Source: Brevundimonas sp. (GTDB lineage: Bacteria > Pseudomonadota > Alphaproteobacteria > Caulobacterales > Caulobacteraceae). Taken from it: DNA of 64,000 nucleotides. The stretch covers positions 1 through 64,000 of the forward strand of contig NZ_JAIXTC010000019.1 of the NCBI RefSeq assembly GCF_027484365.1, read 5' to 3'. Shown here piece after piece: positions 56,570 through 64,000 of the stretch (the stretch's first letter is position 1; the number at the start of each line of letters is the position of its first letter). Made by a program: the position numbers and the translations under genes. The notes under the pieces were generated by a model. It ran no database searches. It saw only the letters and a program-made list of their open reading frames with translations, and was not told the origin of the DNA.

Positions 56570-57744
56570 CGGCTTCAAGGCTGACCTCCGATCCAGACGC
56601 GCCGAGGTCCCTGAAGGCGCGGGTCAAGGCGCTGGGGATGCGGATCCGTGGCTGGGCCTCGACCGAGGCGGGAGGCTGGACCATCGTCGGCGTACTGCTG
56701 GTTTGTGCGCTTGCGGCCGCCGCCGCCTCCATCATCCTGCCGAAGATCAATGCCGCCAGGCCGATCCCCACCACCCCGACGCCTCTGGATGGGGCCTCCG
56801 CATCTGCCGAGGCCAGGATCATCGAGGACTTCACCCTGGCTCCGGAGGCGGTGCAGGATATCAGCCGGGACGCCGCTCGCGCCTGGAACGCCGCCCTGCC
56901 CTTCTCCACCGATCCGGTCAGGCCGTCGGCCCCGTTTTTCGCCCCTGCGGCCGACACCGAAAGCTATAGCCGGGCGCTCGATTGCCTGACGACGGCCATC
57001 TACTATGAGGCGGCGTCGGAAAGCGCTGCGGGTCAGGCCGCCGTGGCCCAGGTCGTGCTCAATCGCGCCCGACATCCCGCCTATCCGCGGACCGTCTGTG
57101 GCGTCGTCTTCCAGGGCTCGGAGCGGACCACCGGCTGCCAGTTCAGCTTCACCTGCGATGGAGCCATGAGCCGACCGCCGTCGATCGCGGGCTGGCAGAG
57201 GGCCAGGGCCGTGGCCGCAGCCGCCCTGAACGGCCATGTGGCGACCGCCGTCGGGACGGCGACCCACTATCACACCGACTGGGTCGCCCCCTACTGGGCG
57301 GCCCGGTTGTCCAAGATCGTCCAGATCGGAACCCATGTCTTCTACCGCTGGAAGGGCGCCTGGGGCCTGCCGGCCGCCTTCCGCGGCGTCTATGCCGGGG
57401 CGGAACCGGTCGTGAGCAAGATGGCCGCCCTGTCCACGATCCGGTTCGAGACCCCGGCGGAAGTGCTGGATGTCTCGGTCCCGGCGCCTCTGGATCTGGA
57501 CGCCGGCCCCGCGTCCGGAAGGATACAGCTGACGTCGCGGCTGTCGCTCCAGGATGCCGGAGCCCCATCGCCCTCCCCGGTCGCCCCGGAGTCTCCGGAG
57601 ACGCCGCTCCAGACACCGCTGGCGCCGGCGAGCCCGACCGTGGTCCTTCAGCGCGACGCGCCCATCATGGCCGATCCTCTCGCCAATACCGGCACGGCGC
57701 AGCCCCGGCAACGCCAGCGGATTGCGACGCCGTCGGGCTGGTAG
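56566..57744 (+). CDS. SleB-type cell wall hydrolase in polysaccharide cluster
   Basis: The 392-residue product has one membrane helix (about residues 44-62) and a linker. A Hydrolase_2/SleB domain follows at about 140-265: CLTTAIYYEAASESAAGQAAVAQVVLNRARHPAYPRTVCGVVFQGSERTTGCQFSFTCDG, and ATHYHTDWVAPYWA. The Glu in IYYEA is the expected catalytic acid. The C-terminal ~110 residues are Pro/Ser-rich. It may open the peptidoglycan for the export apparatus. Confidence 0.9.
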   Translation: MTASRLTSDPDAPRSLKARVKALGMRIRGWASTEAGGWTIVGVLLVCALAAAAASIILPKINAARPIPTTPTPLDGASASAEARIIEDFTLAPEAVQDISRDAARAWNAALPFSTDPVRPSAPFFAPAADTESYSRALDCLTTAIYYEAASESAAGQAAVAQVVLNRARHPAYPRTVCGVVFQGSERTTGCQFSFTCDGAMSRPPSIAGWQRARAVAAAALNGHVATAVGTATHYHTDWVAPYWAARLSKIVQIGTHVFYRWKGAWGLPAAFRGVYAGAEPVVSKMAALSTIRFETPAEVLDVSVPAPLDLDAGPASGRIQLTSRLSLQDAGAPSPSPVAPESPETPLQTPLAPASPTVVLQRDAPIMADPLANTGTAQPRQRQRIATPSGW

Positions 57745-57790
57745 CAGGGCCGGGCCCTTCCCGTCCCGATCGCAACACACGACGCCCGGA

Positions 57791-58699
57791 TCAGGACGCC
57801 CGGGTCGCCGCCTGAACCCAGACCAGAGGCTGGCCCGGCGCCTGGCGTTCCAGCCATTCGTAGGGCGCCTCGTTCCACCTCAGAACCCAGGGGCTCAGGT
57901 TGTCGAGAACCCGTTCGCCCTCGGGCGTGGCCACCAGAAGCACAGCGTGACGTTCGCCGGCCCGCGTGAGGACGATCGCGATCGACAGGGCGGCAGGATC
58001 AACACCCTCTTCGATCAGCAACCGTCGCTTCGCCAGGACATAGTCCTCGCAGTCGCCGACCGCTCCGTGGCCCCGTGGGGAGACCCAGACGTCCGCCTGC
58101 CCATAGGCGACGGCGTCCGGGGCCCGGCGGATCGCCCGGTTGACGCGACGGGTGACCGTCTCGAGGCGCTGGACCGTCACGTCGGCGACCGGCAGGGACG
58201 GAGCCATCGGCACGGCCGCAGGCGTGTCGCGCGGCAGCGTTTTCGATAGCGGGCCGCGCCGGTATTTGCGGCGGTCGTCCTTGAGCCTGCGGATATCCTG
58301 CGGCGTCGGCTTCAGTTGCCCCCATCCGGCGGTCGATCGCCCGGGGCCGGCCACGACAACGGGATCCATCCCGGTGACCGGGCCGACCGGGGGCGCAACC
58401 GTCGATGCCGGGCCCGCCGCAGTTGCGCTCGCGAGGCCTGCAGTCTCGAAGACCGCGTTCCAGCGGGCGCGCGCCGCCCAGGTGCGGACCTCGGACAGAA
58501 GAGAGTCGGTGGGCCGTGTCACGGCGAGGCATTCCGACGGCGTGCGCTCACACATCTCAATGAAGCCCGTCGGCGCGGAGGCCGTCGGCCCCAGAGCCAT
58601 GGGATCCGGTACGCCGTCCGCGGCCCAGGCCGATCCGCTCGTCAGGCAGAGCAGAACAAGGCTCAGAAGAGCGAGACGGCCATGGATGTGTAAGATCAT
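57791..58699 (-). CDS. LapG-like periplasmic transglutaminase-fold cysteine peptidase
   Basis: The 302-residue product has a signal peptide (ILHIHGRLALLSLVLLCLTSGSAWA) and a BTLCP (DUF920) domain in its second half. The triad is visible: Cys in GDCEDYVLAKRRLL, His in GERHAVLLVAT, Asp in LDNLSPWV. LapG-type members cleave large adhesins under c-di-GMP control through LapD, but neither LapD nor a giant adhesin is present here. It converges on the hydrolase gene. ATG at 58699 is preferred for its GGGG site and clean signal peptide. Confidence 0.88.
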   Translation of the reverse strand: MILHIHGRLALLSLVLLCLTSGSAWAADGVPDPMALGPTASAPTGFIEMCERTPSECLAVTRPTDSLLSEVRTWAARARWNAVFETAGLASATAAGPASTVAPPVGPVTGMDPVVVAGPGRSTAGWGQLKPTPQDIRRLKDDRRKYRRGPLSKTLPRDTPAAVPMAPSLPVADVTVQRLETVTRRVNRAIRRAPDAVAYGQADVWVSPRGHGAVGDCEDYVLAKRRLLIEEGVDPAALSIAIVLTRAGERHAVLLVATPEGERVLDNLSPWVLRWNEAPYEWLERQAPGQPLVWVQAATRAS

Positions 58700-59008
58700 G
58701 CGAGACCCCATTGTCGGGGGCGATTACTGCATGATGACTTATAAGGTTCGGATTATGGACTTGGTACAGACAGTGTTTAGACTTATAGTTTCTGCTTCTT
58801 AACCTTGCCTTGGCATGAGCCCGCACCGTGGGCCCAGGGCCACTCACATTTCATCGGTTTCCAGAGTTTCGTTGCGGCAGATCTTTTCCGGGTCGATCGA
58901 AGGCTCCCGGCCGGCTTGCCTGCCCTATCGAACATACAACCCGAGGATTATTCCGGGCGTTTGTGGGAAGAGCCCAAAGAGCAGCTTCGCACAGGCTGCG
59001 AGCGTCTT
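58700..59008. other. 309-base intergenic region with AT-rich promoter zone
   Basis: No supported gene. The part at 58720-58800 is strikingly AT-rich and holds the direct repeat GACTTATA at 58736-58743 and 58780-58787. CATAAT on the leftward strand (58751-58756) is a candidate -10 for the LapG-like gene. The remainder (58801-59008) shows nothing recognisable. Confidence 0.5.
58736..58787. promoter_or_regulatory. GACTTATA direct repeat
   Basis: Two identical 8-base words are 44 bases apart, about four helical turns, in the AT-rich upstream region of the LapG-like gene. They may bind a dimeric regulator on one face of the DNA. Confidence 0.3.
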
Positions 59009-59155
59009 TCAGACGAGGACCGACATCACAAGGCCCGCCAAACCCCAGAACAGGGCCGCGCCGCCGATCATCAGTCCGTAGCCGGACTGCGGCGTCCAGC
59101 GACGGGTTTCTCGGGCCCTCACCAGGCCGTTCCAGCCGGCGGAATGACGGGACAT
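59009..59155 (-). CDS. Possible 48-residue membrane protein
   Basis: Product MSRHSAGWNGLVRARETRRW... has a basic N-terminus and one or two helices (GLMIGGAALFWGLAGLVMSVLV). GGAG lies 7 bases before the ATG, on the leftward strand. No family recognised. Positive-inside charge distribution and a good ribosome site support it. 217 bases with no other gene follow to the sugar-phosphate transferase. Confidence 0.45.
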   Translation of the reverse strand: MSRHSAGWNGLVRARETRRWTPQSGYGLMIGGAALFWGLAGLVMSVLV

Positions 59156-59331
59156 GGGTGAGCTCCGGCGATCAGTCTCGGGCGCGGCTTGCAACGGGCC
59201 GGGTTGCGATGGCCGTAACGCATGAGGTTAAGCGCGATTCATTCCTCCGGTTGTGTGTTCTGAAGGTCACGAATCGCCGTTCCGTGAACGAAAGCCGCCC
59301 ACATCTATTGCGCCGCAACACGAGACGAAGC

Positions 59332-59346
59332 TTAACTCCGCATTAA
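59332..59346 (+). promoter_or_regulatory. CtrA box upstream of sugar-phosphate transferase
   Basis: TTAA-CTCCGCA-TTAA exactly matches the two-half CtrA site TTAA-N7-TTAA, ending 26 bases before the start codon. GANTC sites (CcrM targets) occur at 59236 and 59271. In Caulobacterales this suggests cell-cycle control. Confidence 0.7.
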
Positions 59347-59372
59347 GCACACCCTCAGGGGGCTCTCTCGAC

Positions 59373-60056
59373 ATGTTTGACGGCGTTGTCTCGCACAGGT
59401 CTCGTTCGGCTGTCGTCTACCGGGCCGACGGCGCGCACTGGCGACCCCGGTTCGGTCGCTCTGGACTCTGCCGGTCGCTCAAACGCGCCTTCGACCTTCT
59501 GGCGGCGTCATTCCTGCTGCTTTTCCTGCTGCCCGCCTGGGCTGTGATCTCTGCGGCGATCGCACTGGACAGCCGGGGACCGATCCTGTTCCGCCAGCAA
59601 CGCACCGGCCAGCACGGACGCATCTTCAACATCTACAAGTTTCGCTCGATGACGGTGGCGGAGCCCGGCGTGTCCGTGAACCATGCGACCCGCGACGATG
59701 CCCGTGTGACGCGCGTCGGCAGAGTCCTGCGCGAAACGAGCCTGGATGAGGTTCCGCAACTCCTCAACGTGCTCCGGGGCGAAATGGCTCTCGTCGGTCC
59801 TCGTCCGCATGCGGTGGAACACGACCGGCACTATGCCGCCATCCTGCCCCACTATGACCGGCGCTTCGCCGTCCGCCCCGGATTGACAGGGCTGGCCCAG
59901 ATCCAGGGTCTGCGCGGAGAGATCCATGACATCAGCAGCATGGCCCGCCGGGTCGACGCCGACGTCCTGTACGCCAGTCACTGGAGCTTCCCCGGCGACC
60001 TGGCCATCATGGTCCGAACCCTGCCCCTGCTGCTCGCCCGGGTGAACGCCTACTAG
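59373..60056 (+). CDS. Initiating undecaprenyl-phosphate sugar-phosphate transferase
   Basis: The 227-residue product is of the WcaJ/PssY/HfsE type but short. It has one membrane segment ([24 protein letters not shown], about 40-62) and the catalytic domain ([78 protein letters not shown]). It places the first sugar phosphate on the lipid carrier. It has no large N-terminal four-helix domain, as in monotopic transferases. ATG at 59373 lies just after a CtrA box. Confidence 0.92.
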   Translation: MFDGVVSHRSRSAVVYRADGAHWRPRFGRSGLCRSLKRAFDLLAASFLLLFLLPAWAVISAAIALDSRGPILFRQQRTGQHGRIFNIYKFRSMTVAEPGVSVNHATRDDARVTRVGRVLRETSLDEVPQLLNVLRGEMALVGPRPHAVEHDRHYAAILPHYDRRFAVRPGLTGLAQIQGLRGEIHDISSMARRVDADVLYASHWSFPGDLAIMVRTLPLLLARVNAY

Positions 60057-60167
60057 CACCGGGCGCCAAGGGGCCGCCCCTGCCTGCCCGCGGGGGTCGT
60101 CCAGGCGCGGCTTTGACGGCCCGGATCAACCATGCGAAACCCTGCGACGCTGGCGTCCGGGCGGGAT

Positions 60168-60199
60168 GTCGCGGGTTCGTCGCCCGCAACCGGCGCCAC
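60168..60199 (+). other. tRNA 3'-end-like fragment
   Basis: GTCGCGGGTTCG is identical to the T-arm start of the tRNA-Asp gene (49051-49062). The next 20 bases match at 13 positions, ending GCGCCAC like the tRNA end, so 25 of 32 bases are shared. No upstream cloverleaf can be drawn. It may be a tRNA remnant or an attachment-site copy. It lies in the 164-base region before the TetR gene. Confidence 0.4.
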
Positions 60200-60220
60200 C
60201 TCCTTCCGGGCCTTCTCCCC

Positions 60221-60853
60221 ATGGCCGAACGCGCGATCAACAAATTGGGTCACCGCATCGGCGCGCGGGGCGGAAAGACGCGCGCCGCAATCCTCGACGC
60301 CACCCGTCGTTTGCTGGATCGCCGGCATCTGGGCGAGATCCGGGTCGCCGACGTGGCCCTTGAGGCCGGGGTATCGCCCTCGAATTTCTACACCTATTTC
60401 AAGACGGTGGAGGAGCCGGTTCTGGCGCTTTGCGAAGCGGCGGCCGTCGATTTCGCCCCCCTGTCGCGCCATCTTGAGGGCGACTGGTCCGCCGATCAGG
60501 CCTTCGGCGCCGCCCGCGCCTACGTCATGGACGTGCTGCTGATCTGGCGCGACCACGGCCCGGTGCTGCGGATCGAGCATATGCTGGCCGACAAGGGCGA
60601 GGCCGGATTCGTGGAGGCGCGCATCCGCCGGCTACGCCGGGTTCACCTGTCGCTCGAGCGGCGCATCGCGGTGGCCCACGCGACCGGCTACCACGCCCCG
60701 GGCCTCGATCCGCGCCTGACCTCCTATGAGGTCGCCAATCTGGTGGAATCGGTCGCCGCAGGCTTCGACCTGATGCGACGCGGCGATACCCCCCCTGACG
60801 CCATCATCGACACCACGGCCCATATCGTCGTGAAGCTGGTGACGGGGCGCTAA
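60221..60853 (+). CDS. TetR-family transcriptional regulator
   Basis: The 210-residue product has the TetR helix-turn-helix: GKTRAAILDATRRLLDRRHLGEIRVADVALEAGVSPSNFYTYFKTVEEPVLALCE (residues about 18-72). The C-terminal ligand domain is unremarkable. An upstream in-frame extension was rejected because it passes through the tRNA-like fragment. It ends tail to tail with the prepilin peptidase gene, overlapping by four bases. Target unknown. Confidence 0.9.
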   Translation: MAERAINKLGHRIGARGGKTRAAILDATRRLLDRRHLGEIRVADVALEAGVSPSNFYTYFKTVEEPVLALCEAAAVDFAPLSRHLEGDWSADQAFGAARAYVMDVLLIWRDHGPVLRIEHMLADKGEAGFVEARIRRLRRVHLSLERRIAVAHATGYHAPGLDPRLTSYEVANLVESVAAGFDLMRRGDTPPDAIIDTTAHIVVKLVTGR

Positions 60854-61608
60854 AGGCCGAGCGGCCCATAGAGCCAGGTCAGCCAGATTCCGATGGCCAG
60901 AAAAGTGCCGAACGGCAGCTTCTGCGTCATCTCGACCTTCCGCCGGGTGATGAGCAGGGTCAGGACGATGCTGAAGCCCGCTGCACAGGCCCAGAGCAGC
61001 ACCGTCGGAAGGCCGGTCCACCCGACCCAGGCCCCGGCGCCTGCGAACAGGATGGGGTCGCCGCCGCCGAGCCCTTCCCTCCCGCGCACGCGGCGGTAGA
61101 CCTCGGCCAGGAGCCACAGAATGCCGAACCCGATGGCGGCCCCGACCAGTTGCGGGATCGGCCAGCCCCGGGCCAGCCATCCCGCTGCGACCAGTCCCGT
61201 CGCGATCAGCGGCAGGGTCAGCTCGTCCGGCAGCCAGAAATTCTCGGCATCGATCAGGGCGATGAGCAGAAGCTGCCACCCCAGGGCCGCCGTCGCCCCG
61301 ACCAGAAGCCAGCCGCCTTCATGGCCCCACAGCGCGGCCCAGACGCCGATGGCCGCGGCCCCACTTTCGATCAGGATATAGCGCGGCGACACGGCCGCAC
61401 CGCACACAGCGCATCGGCCGCGCTGGACCAGCCAGCTGATCACGGGAACCAGCTGCCACGGCTTCAGCGTTGCGCCGCAGCTCATGCAGTGGGACGGCGT
61501 CAGGACGATCTCCTCGTCCCTCGGCATGCGCACGGTCACCGCAGCGATGAAGCTGCCGAAGATCAGGCCCAGCAGGCCCATGACGATGGCGAAGACGACG
61601 GGTGACAT
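60850..61608 (-). CDS. Type IV prepilin peptidase (A24 family)
   Basis: The 252-residue membrane product cleaves and methylates type IV pilins or pseudopilins. It has the N-terminal zinc site with CMSCGATL and CAVCGAAV. The two catalytic Asp are in ALIDAENFWLPDEL and GLGGGDPILFAGAGAW. About eight membrane helices are present. No pilin genes lie nearby. Confidence 0.93.
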   Translation of the reverse strand: MSPVVFAIVMGLLGLIFGSFIAAVTVRMPRDEEIVLTPSHCMSCGATLKPWQLVPVISWLVQRGRCAVCGAAVSPRYILIESGAAAIGVWAALWGHEGGWLLVGATAALGWQLLLIALIDAENFWLPDELTLPLIATGLVAAGWLARGWPIPQLVGAAIGFGILWLLAEVYRRVRGREGLGGGDPILFAGAGAWVGWTGLPTVLLWACAAGFSIVLTLLITRRKVEMTQKLPFGTFLAIGIWLTWLYGPLGL

Positions 61609-61624
61609 GGTCCACCCTTACCCG

Positions 61625-63511
61625 TCAGCCCCCTCCGAGCGCCACCGCGATCCGATAGGTGACGAGGGACGCCAGATAGGCCAGGGCGAACATGTAGACG
61701 ACCATGACCCACATCCATTTCCAGCTGTTCAGCTCCCGCTTGACCACACCCAGGGTCGCCACGCATTGCGGCGCGAAGACATACCAGGCCAGGAAGCTCA
61801 GCCCCGTCGCCAGCGACCATTGCGCCGCCAGGGTCGCGCCCAGCAGACTGCCCGCGCTCTCCACGTCGGCGACGGAATAGACGGTTCCGAGCGCCGCGAC
61901 CGCGACCTCGCGCGCCGCCATTCCCGGCACCAGGGCCACGACCATCTGCCAGTTGAAGCCGATGGGTGCGAAGATCGGCTCCAGCGCGTGGCCGATCATC
62001 CCGGCGAAGGAATAGTCGATGGCCGGCTGTGTCGCGCCCTCGGGCGGATAGGGGAAGGTCGAGGCGGCCCAGACGACAATCATCAGCGGCAGGATGATCC
62101 GCGCCGCGCGCTCCATGAATATCCGGGCGCGAAGCCACAGATTGAAAAGAATATTCTTCGCGTCGGGCAGCTTGTAGGCCGGCAGTTCCATCATGAAGGG
62201 CTCGACCGCGCCCCGCCAGAAGATCTTGCGGATCACGAAGGAGACCAGCAGCGCCGACACGATGCCCGCCGCATAGAGGCCGAACATCACCAGACCCTGC
62301 AGATTGGCGAAGCCCCAGACTGTCTGCTGGGGAATGAAGGCGCCGATGATCAGGGTGTAGACCGGAATCCGCGCCGAACAGGTCATCAGGGGCGCCACCA
62401 TGATGGTGGTCAGCCGGTCGCGCCTGGCGTCGATCACCCGCGCGGCCATCACGCCCGGAATGGCGCAGGCGAAACTGGACAACAGGGGAATGAAGGCGCG
62501 CCCGTGCAGCCCTGCCCCGCCCATGATGCGGTCCATGAGGAAGGCCGCCCGGGCCATATAGCCGAAGTCTTCCAGCAGGATGATGAAGGCGAACAGGATC
62601 ACGATCTGCGGCAGGAAGACCAGCACGCCCCCCACGCCCGCGATCACCCCGTCGACGATCAGGCTCTGCACCAGGGGCCAGACCGGCCCCGAGTCCGGAA
62701 CGACGGCGCCGACGCCCGCGCCCAGCAGGCCGAAGCCCGCCTCGATCGCATCCATCGCCGGGGTCGCCCAGGCGAACACCGCCTGGAACATCACGAACAA
62801 CAGGGTCATGAGGATGACGAGGCCGATGACGGGATGCAGCAGGACCCCGTCGATCTTCCCGGTCAGGGTGTCGGGCCGCTCGGGCGGACGCACCGTGGCC
62901 CGCATGATCTGTTCTGCCCGCCGGTGCGCGCCGCGAATGGCGTCGGCGTCCGGCGCGGTCCAGGTTTCGCCCCCGGAAATCCACCCGGGTCCGGCCGCAG
63001 TCTCGATCTCGGCGACCAGGTCATCAATGCCGCGCTTGCGCGTCGCCACCGTGGTCACGATCGGCACCCCCAATTCAGCCCGCAGCGTCTCCAGATCGAT
63101 TCGAAGACCCTGCCGCTGGGCGATGTCGTACATGTTGAGGGCCAGAACCATCGGCCGGCCCACGGCCTTCAGCTCCAGGATCAGCCGCAATACAAGCCGC
63201 AGGTTGGTCGCGTCGGCTACGGCCACGATCACATCGGGCGCGGCCTCGCCCTGAAGCCGTCCAAGGACCGCGTCCCGGGTGACTTCCTCGTCAGGGCTGC
63301 GGGCCCGCAGGGAATAGGTGCCGGGCAGGTCCAGCACCGACATCGACCGCCCTGAGGGGGACTGGATGCGGCCCTCCTTCCGTTCGACGGTGACGCCGGC
63401 GTAGTTGGCCACCTTCTGGTGGGCGCCGGTCAGGGCATTGAACAGGGCGGTCTTTCCCGAGTTGGGATTGCCGACCAGGGCGACCCGGACGGGCCGAACA
63501 GCGACGTCCAT
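61625..63511 (-). CDS. feoB: Ferrous iron transporter FeoB
   Basis: The 628-residue product has an N-terminal G domain: G1 LVGNPNSGKTALFNALTG near residue 11, NYAGVTVERKEG, G3 LDLPGTYSLRARSPDEEV, G4 LNMYD. A membrane part follows with two Gate motifs containing Cys (SSFACAIPGVMAAR; MTCSARIPVYTLIIGAFIP). It is shorter than the E. coli form by about 140 residues, like other compact FeoB proteins. feoA lies directly upstream. Confidence 0.95.
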   Translation of the reverse strand: MDVAVRPVRVALVGNPNSGKTALFNALTGAHQKVANYAGVTVERKEGRIQSPSGRSMSVLDLPGTYSLRARSPDEEVTRDAVLGRLQGEAAPDVIVAVADATNLRLVLRLILELKAVGRPMVLALNMYDIAQRQGLRIDLETLRAELGVPIVTTVATRKRGIDDLVAEIETAAGPGWISGGETWTAPDADAIRGAHRRAEQIMRATVRPPERPDTLTGKIDGVLLHPVIGLVILMTLLFVMFQAVFAWATPAMDAIEAGFGLLGAGVGAVVPDSGPVWPLVQSLIVDGVIAGVGGVLVFLPQIVILFAFIILLEDFGYMARAAFLMDRIMGGAGLHGRAFIPLLSSFACAIPGVMAARVIDARRDRLTTIMVAPLMTCSARIPVYTLIIGAFIPQQTVWGFANLQGLVMFGLYAAGIVSALLVSFVIRKIFWRGAVEPFMMELPAYKLPDAKNILFNLWLRARIFMERAARIILPLMIVVWAASTFPYPPEGATQPAIDYSFAGMIGHALEPIFAPIGFNWQMVVALVPGMAAREVAVAALGTVYSVADVESAGSLLGATLAAQWSLATGLSFLAWYVFAPQCVATLGVVKRELNSWKWMWVMVVYMFALAYLASLVTYRIAVALGGG

Positions 63512-63784
63512 CTATTCAGCGGCTTCCGCGAACAGTTCGACGGTCAGGCCCCGCGCCTCATGCCGACGCAGGGCGACACGCATATCGTCGACTTTCAGGG
63601 CCATGGGATCACGGCCGAACACGCCCTGATGAAGCAGCTGGATGCGCGCGCCCTCGACGAAGCCCAGTTCCAGCAGGCGGCGCTCCAGTTCTGCGCCGTG
63701 CTCGTCGCCGCCGACTGATCCGACCCGGGTGATGACGCCCCGGTCGCCCAGCCGTGCGTCGCTCAGGGATATGACGTTGCTCAT
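63512..63784 (-). CDS. feoA: Ferrous iron transport protein FeoA
   Basis: The 90-residue SH3-like product (ISLSDARLGDRGVITRVG, LERRLLELGFVEGARIQLLHQGVFGRDPMALKVDDMRVALRRHEA) has the FeoA core. It starts 87 bases after the neighbouring gene and adjoins feoB, with its TAG one base from the feoB start. FeoC is absent. The 87-base upstream gap probably holds a promoter; no clear Fur box was seen by eye. Confidence 0.93.
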   Translation of the reverse strand: MSNVISLSDARLGDRGVITRVGSVGGDEHGAELERRLLELGFVEGARIQLLHQGVFGRDPMALKVDDMRVALRRHEARGLTVELFAEAAE

Positions 63785-63871
63785 TGCGAACGCTTATCAG
63801 GAGCGACGGGAAAGTCCAGCGGCGACACGACGCACCCCGCCTCTCTCGAGGGATCCGGGACGTGGTGAGGC

Positions 63872-64000
63872 CTATTCCGCCGCGGCCGGGATCGGATCGT
63901 TGGCGGTCGCTTCCCGGGCCTCCCACTCCTCGATCTTGCGGGCCGTGTATTCGGGCGACCGCGTGAAGCGAGCCAGGGCGCCATAGATCACCGGCACCAC
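63872..64000 (-). CDS. C-terminal end of probable RND efflux permease (cut by window)
   Basis: Only the last 42 codons are inside the window. The sequence VVPVIYGALARFTRSPEYTARKIEEWE resembles the end of the last membrane helix and cytoplasmic tail of hydrophobe/amphiphile RND permeases (AcrB/MexB-like), which often read VVPVxYxLL. The tail ends NDPIPAAAE. Identification rests on a short stretch. Confidence 0.55.
   Translation of the reverse strand: MVPVIYGALARFTRSPEYTARKIEEWEAREATANDPIPAAAE

Noticed and set aside
61484-63355. 623-codon rightward frame opposite feoB
   Set aside because: Shadow of feoB and the prepilin peptidase; reads as Arg/Asp/His-rich sequence.

Overview
The window is GC-rich, gene-dense chromosomal DNA from an alphaproteobacterium. 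It is most likely a member of the Caulobacteraceae close to Brevundimonas. This placement rests on protein resemblance, on the order nuoA-N / birA / coaX / rnj / mce / DUF1467 / proS / lolCE-lolD, on a two-half CtrA box (TTAA-N7-TTAA) and GANTC sites ahead of a polysaccharide gene, and on pervasive 1 to 4 base stop/start overlaps. No species can be named from the sequence alone.

Layout. Bases 1-7.7 kb carry core genes (gatB, plsY, dprA, topA). Bases 7.7-10 kb are an accessory pocket: a DUF559 nuclease gene fitted tightly between two inverted copies of a ~160 bp palindromic repeat, a tyrosine phosphatase gene with no normal start codon, and a lower-GC gene for a zinc-ribbon/RES protein. Bases 10-18 kb hold pccB, recO, an ArsR-SRPBCC-SRPBCC-VOC-DoxX operon, a penicillin-binding-like serine hydrolase, a GNAT acetyltransferase and an IPTL-CTERM surface protein. 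The last two have lower GC. Bases 18-29 kb carry era, rnc, lepB, acpS, pdxJ, pyrE, the Lol transporter, proS and mce.

Bases 29-49 kb are one long leftward run: RNase J, coaX, birA and the complete respiratory complex I operon nuoA to nuoN. This nuo operon has four extra small genes: two small membrane proteins between nuoE and nuoF, one lipoprotein between nuoF and nuoG, and another between nuoH and nuoI. Several are joined to their neighbours by stop/start overlaps. A tRNA-Asp gene follows, with a perfect 13 bp hairpin over its 3' end.

Bases 49.3-60.1 kb form a surface-polysaccharide region. It has a Wza-like export lipoprotein, an alanine-rich secreted protein behind two tandem palindromes, a beta-barrel, a Wzz/BY-kinase co-polymerase, a Wzy-like polymerase, a SleB-type hydrolase, a LapG-like periplasmic cysteine peptidase, and an initiating sugar-phosphate transferase with a CtrA box. 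No further glycosyltransferases and no flippase are present, so the pathway must be completed elsewhere. A tRNA 3'-end-like fragment lies at the far edge. The window ends with a TetR regulator, a prepilin peptidase, feoB/feoA and the C-terminal end of a probable RND efflux permease.

The best candidate for an undescribed system is the repeat-DUF559-repeat unit at 7932-8612, with a solo repeat at 25165-25317. It looks like a nuclease gene packaged by its own inverted palindromes, comparable in idea to REP/RAYT systems.
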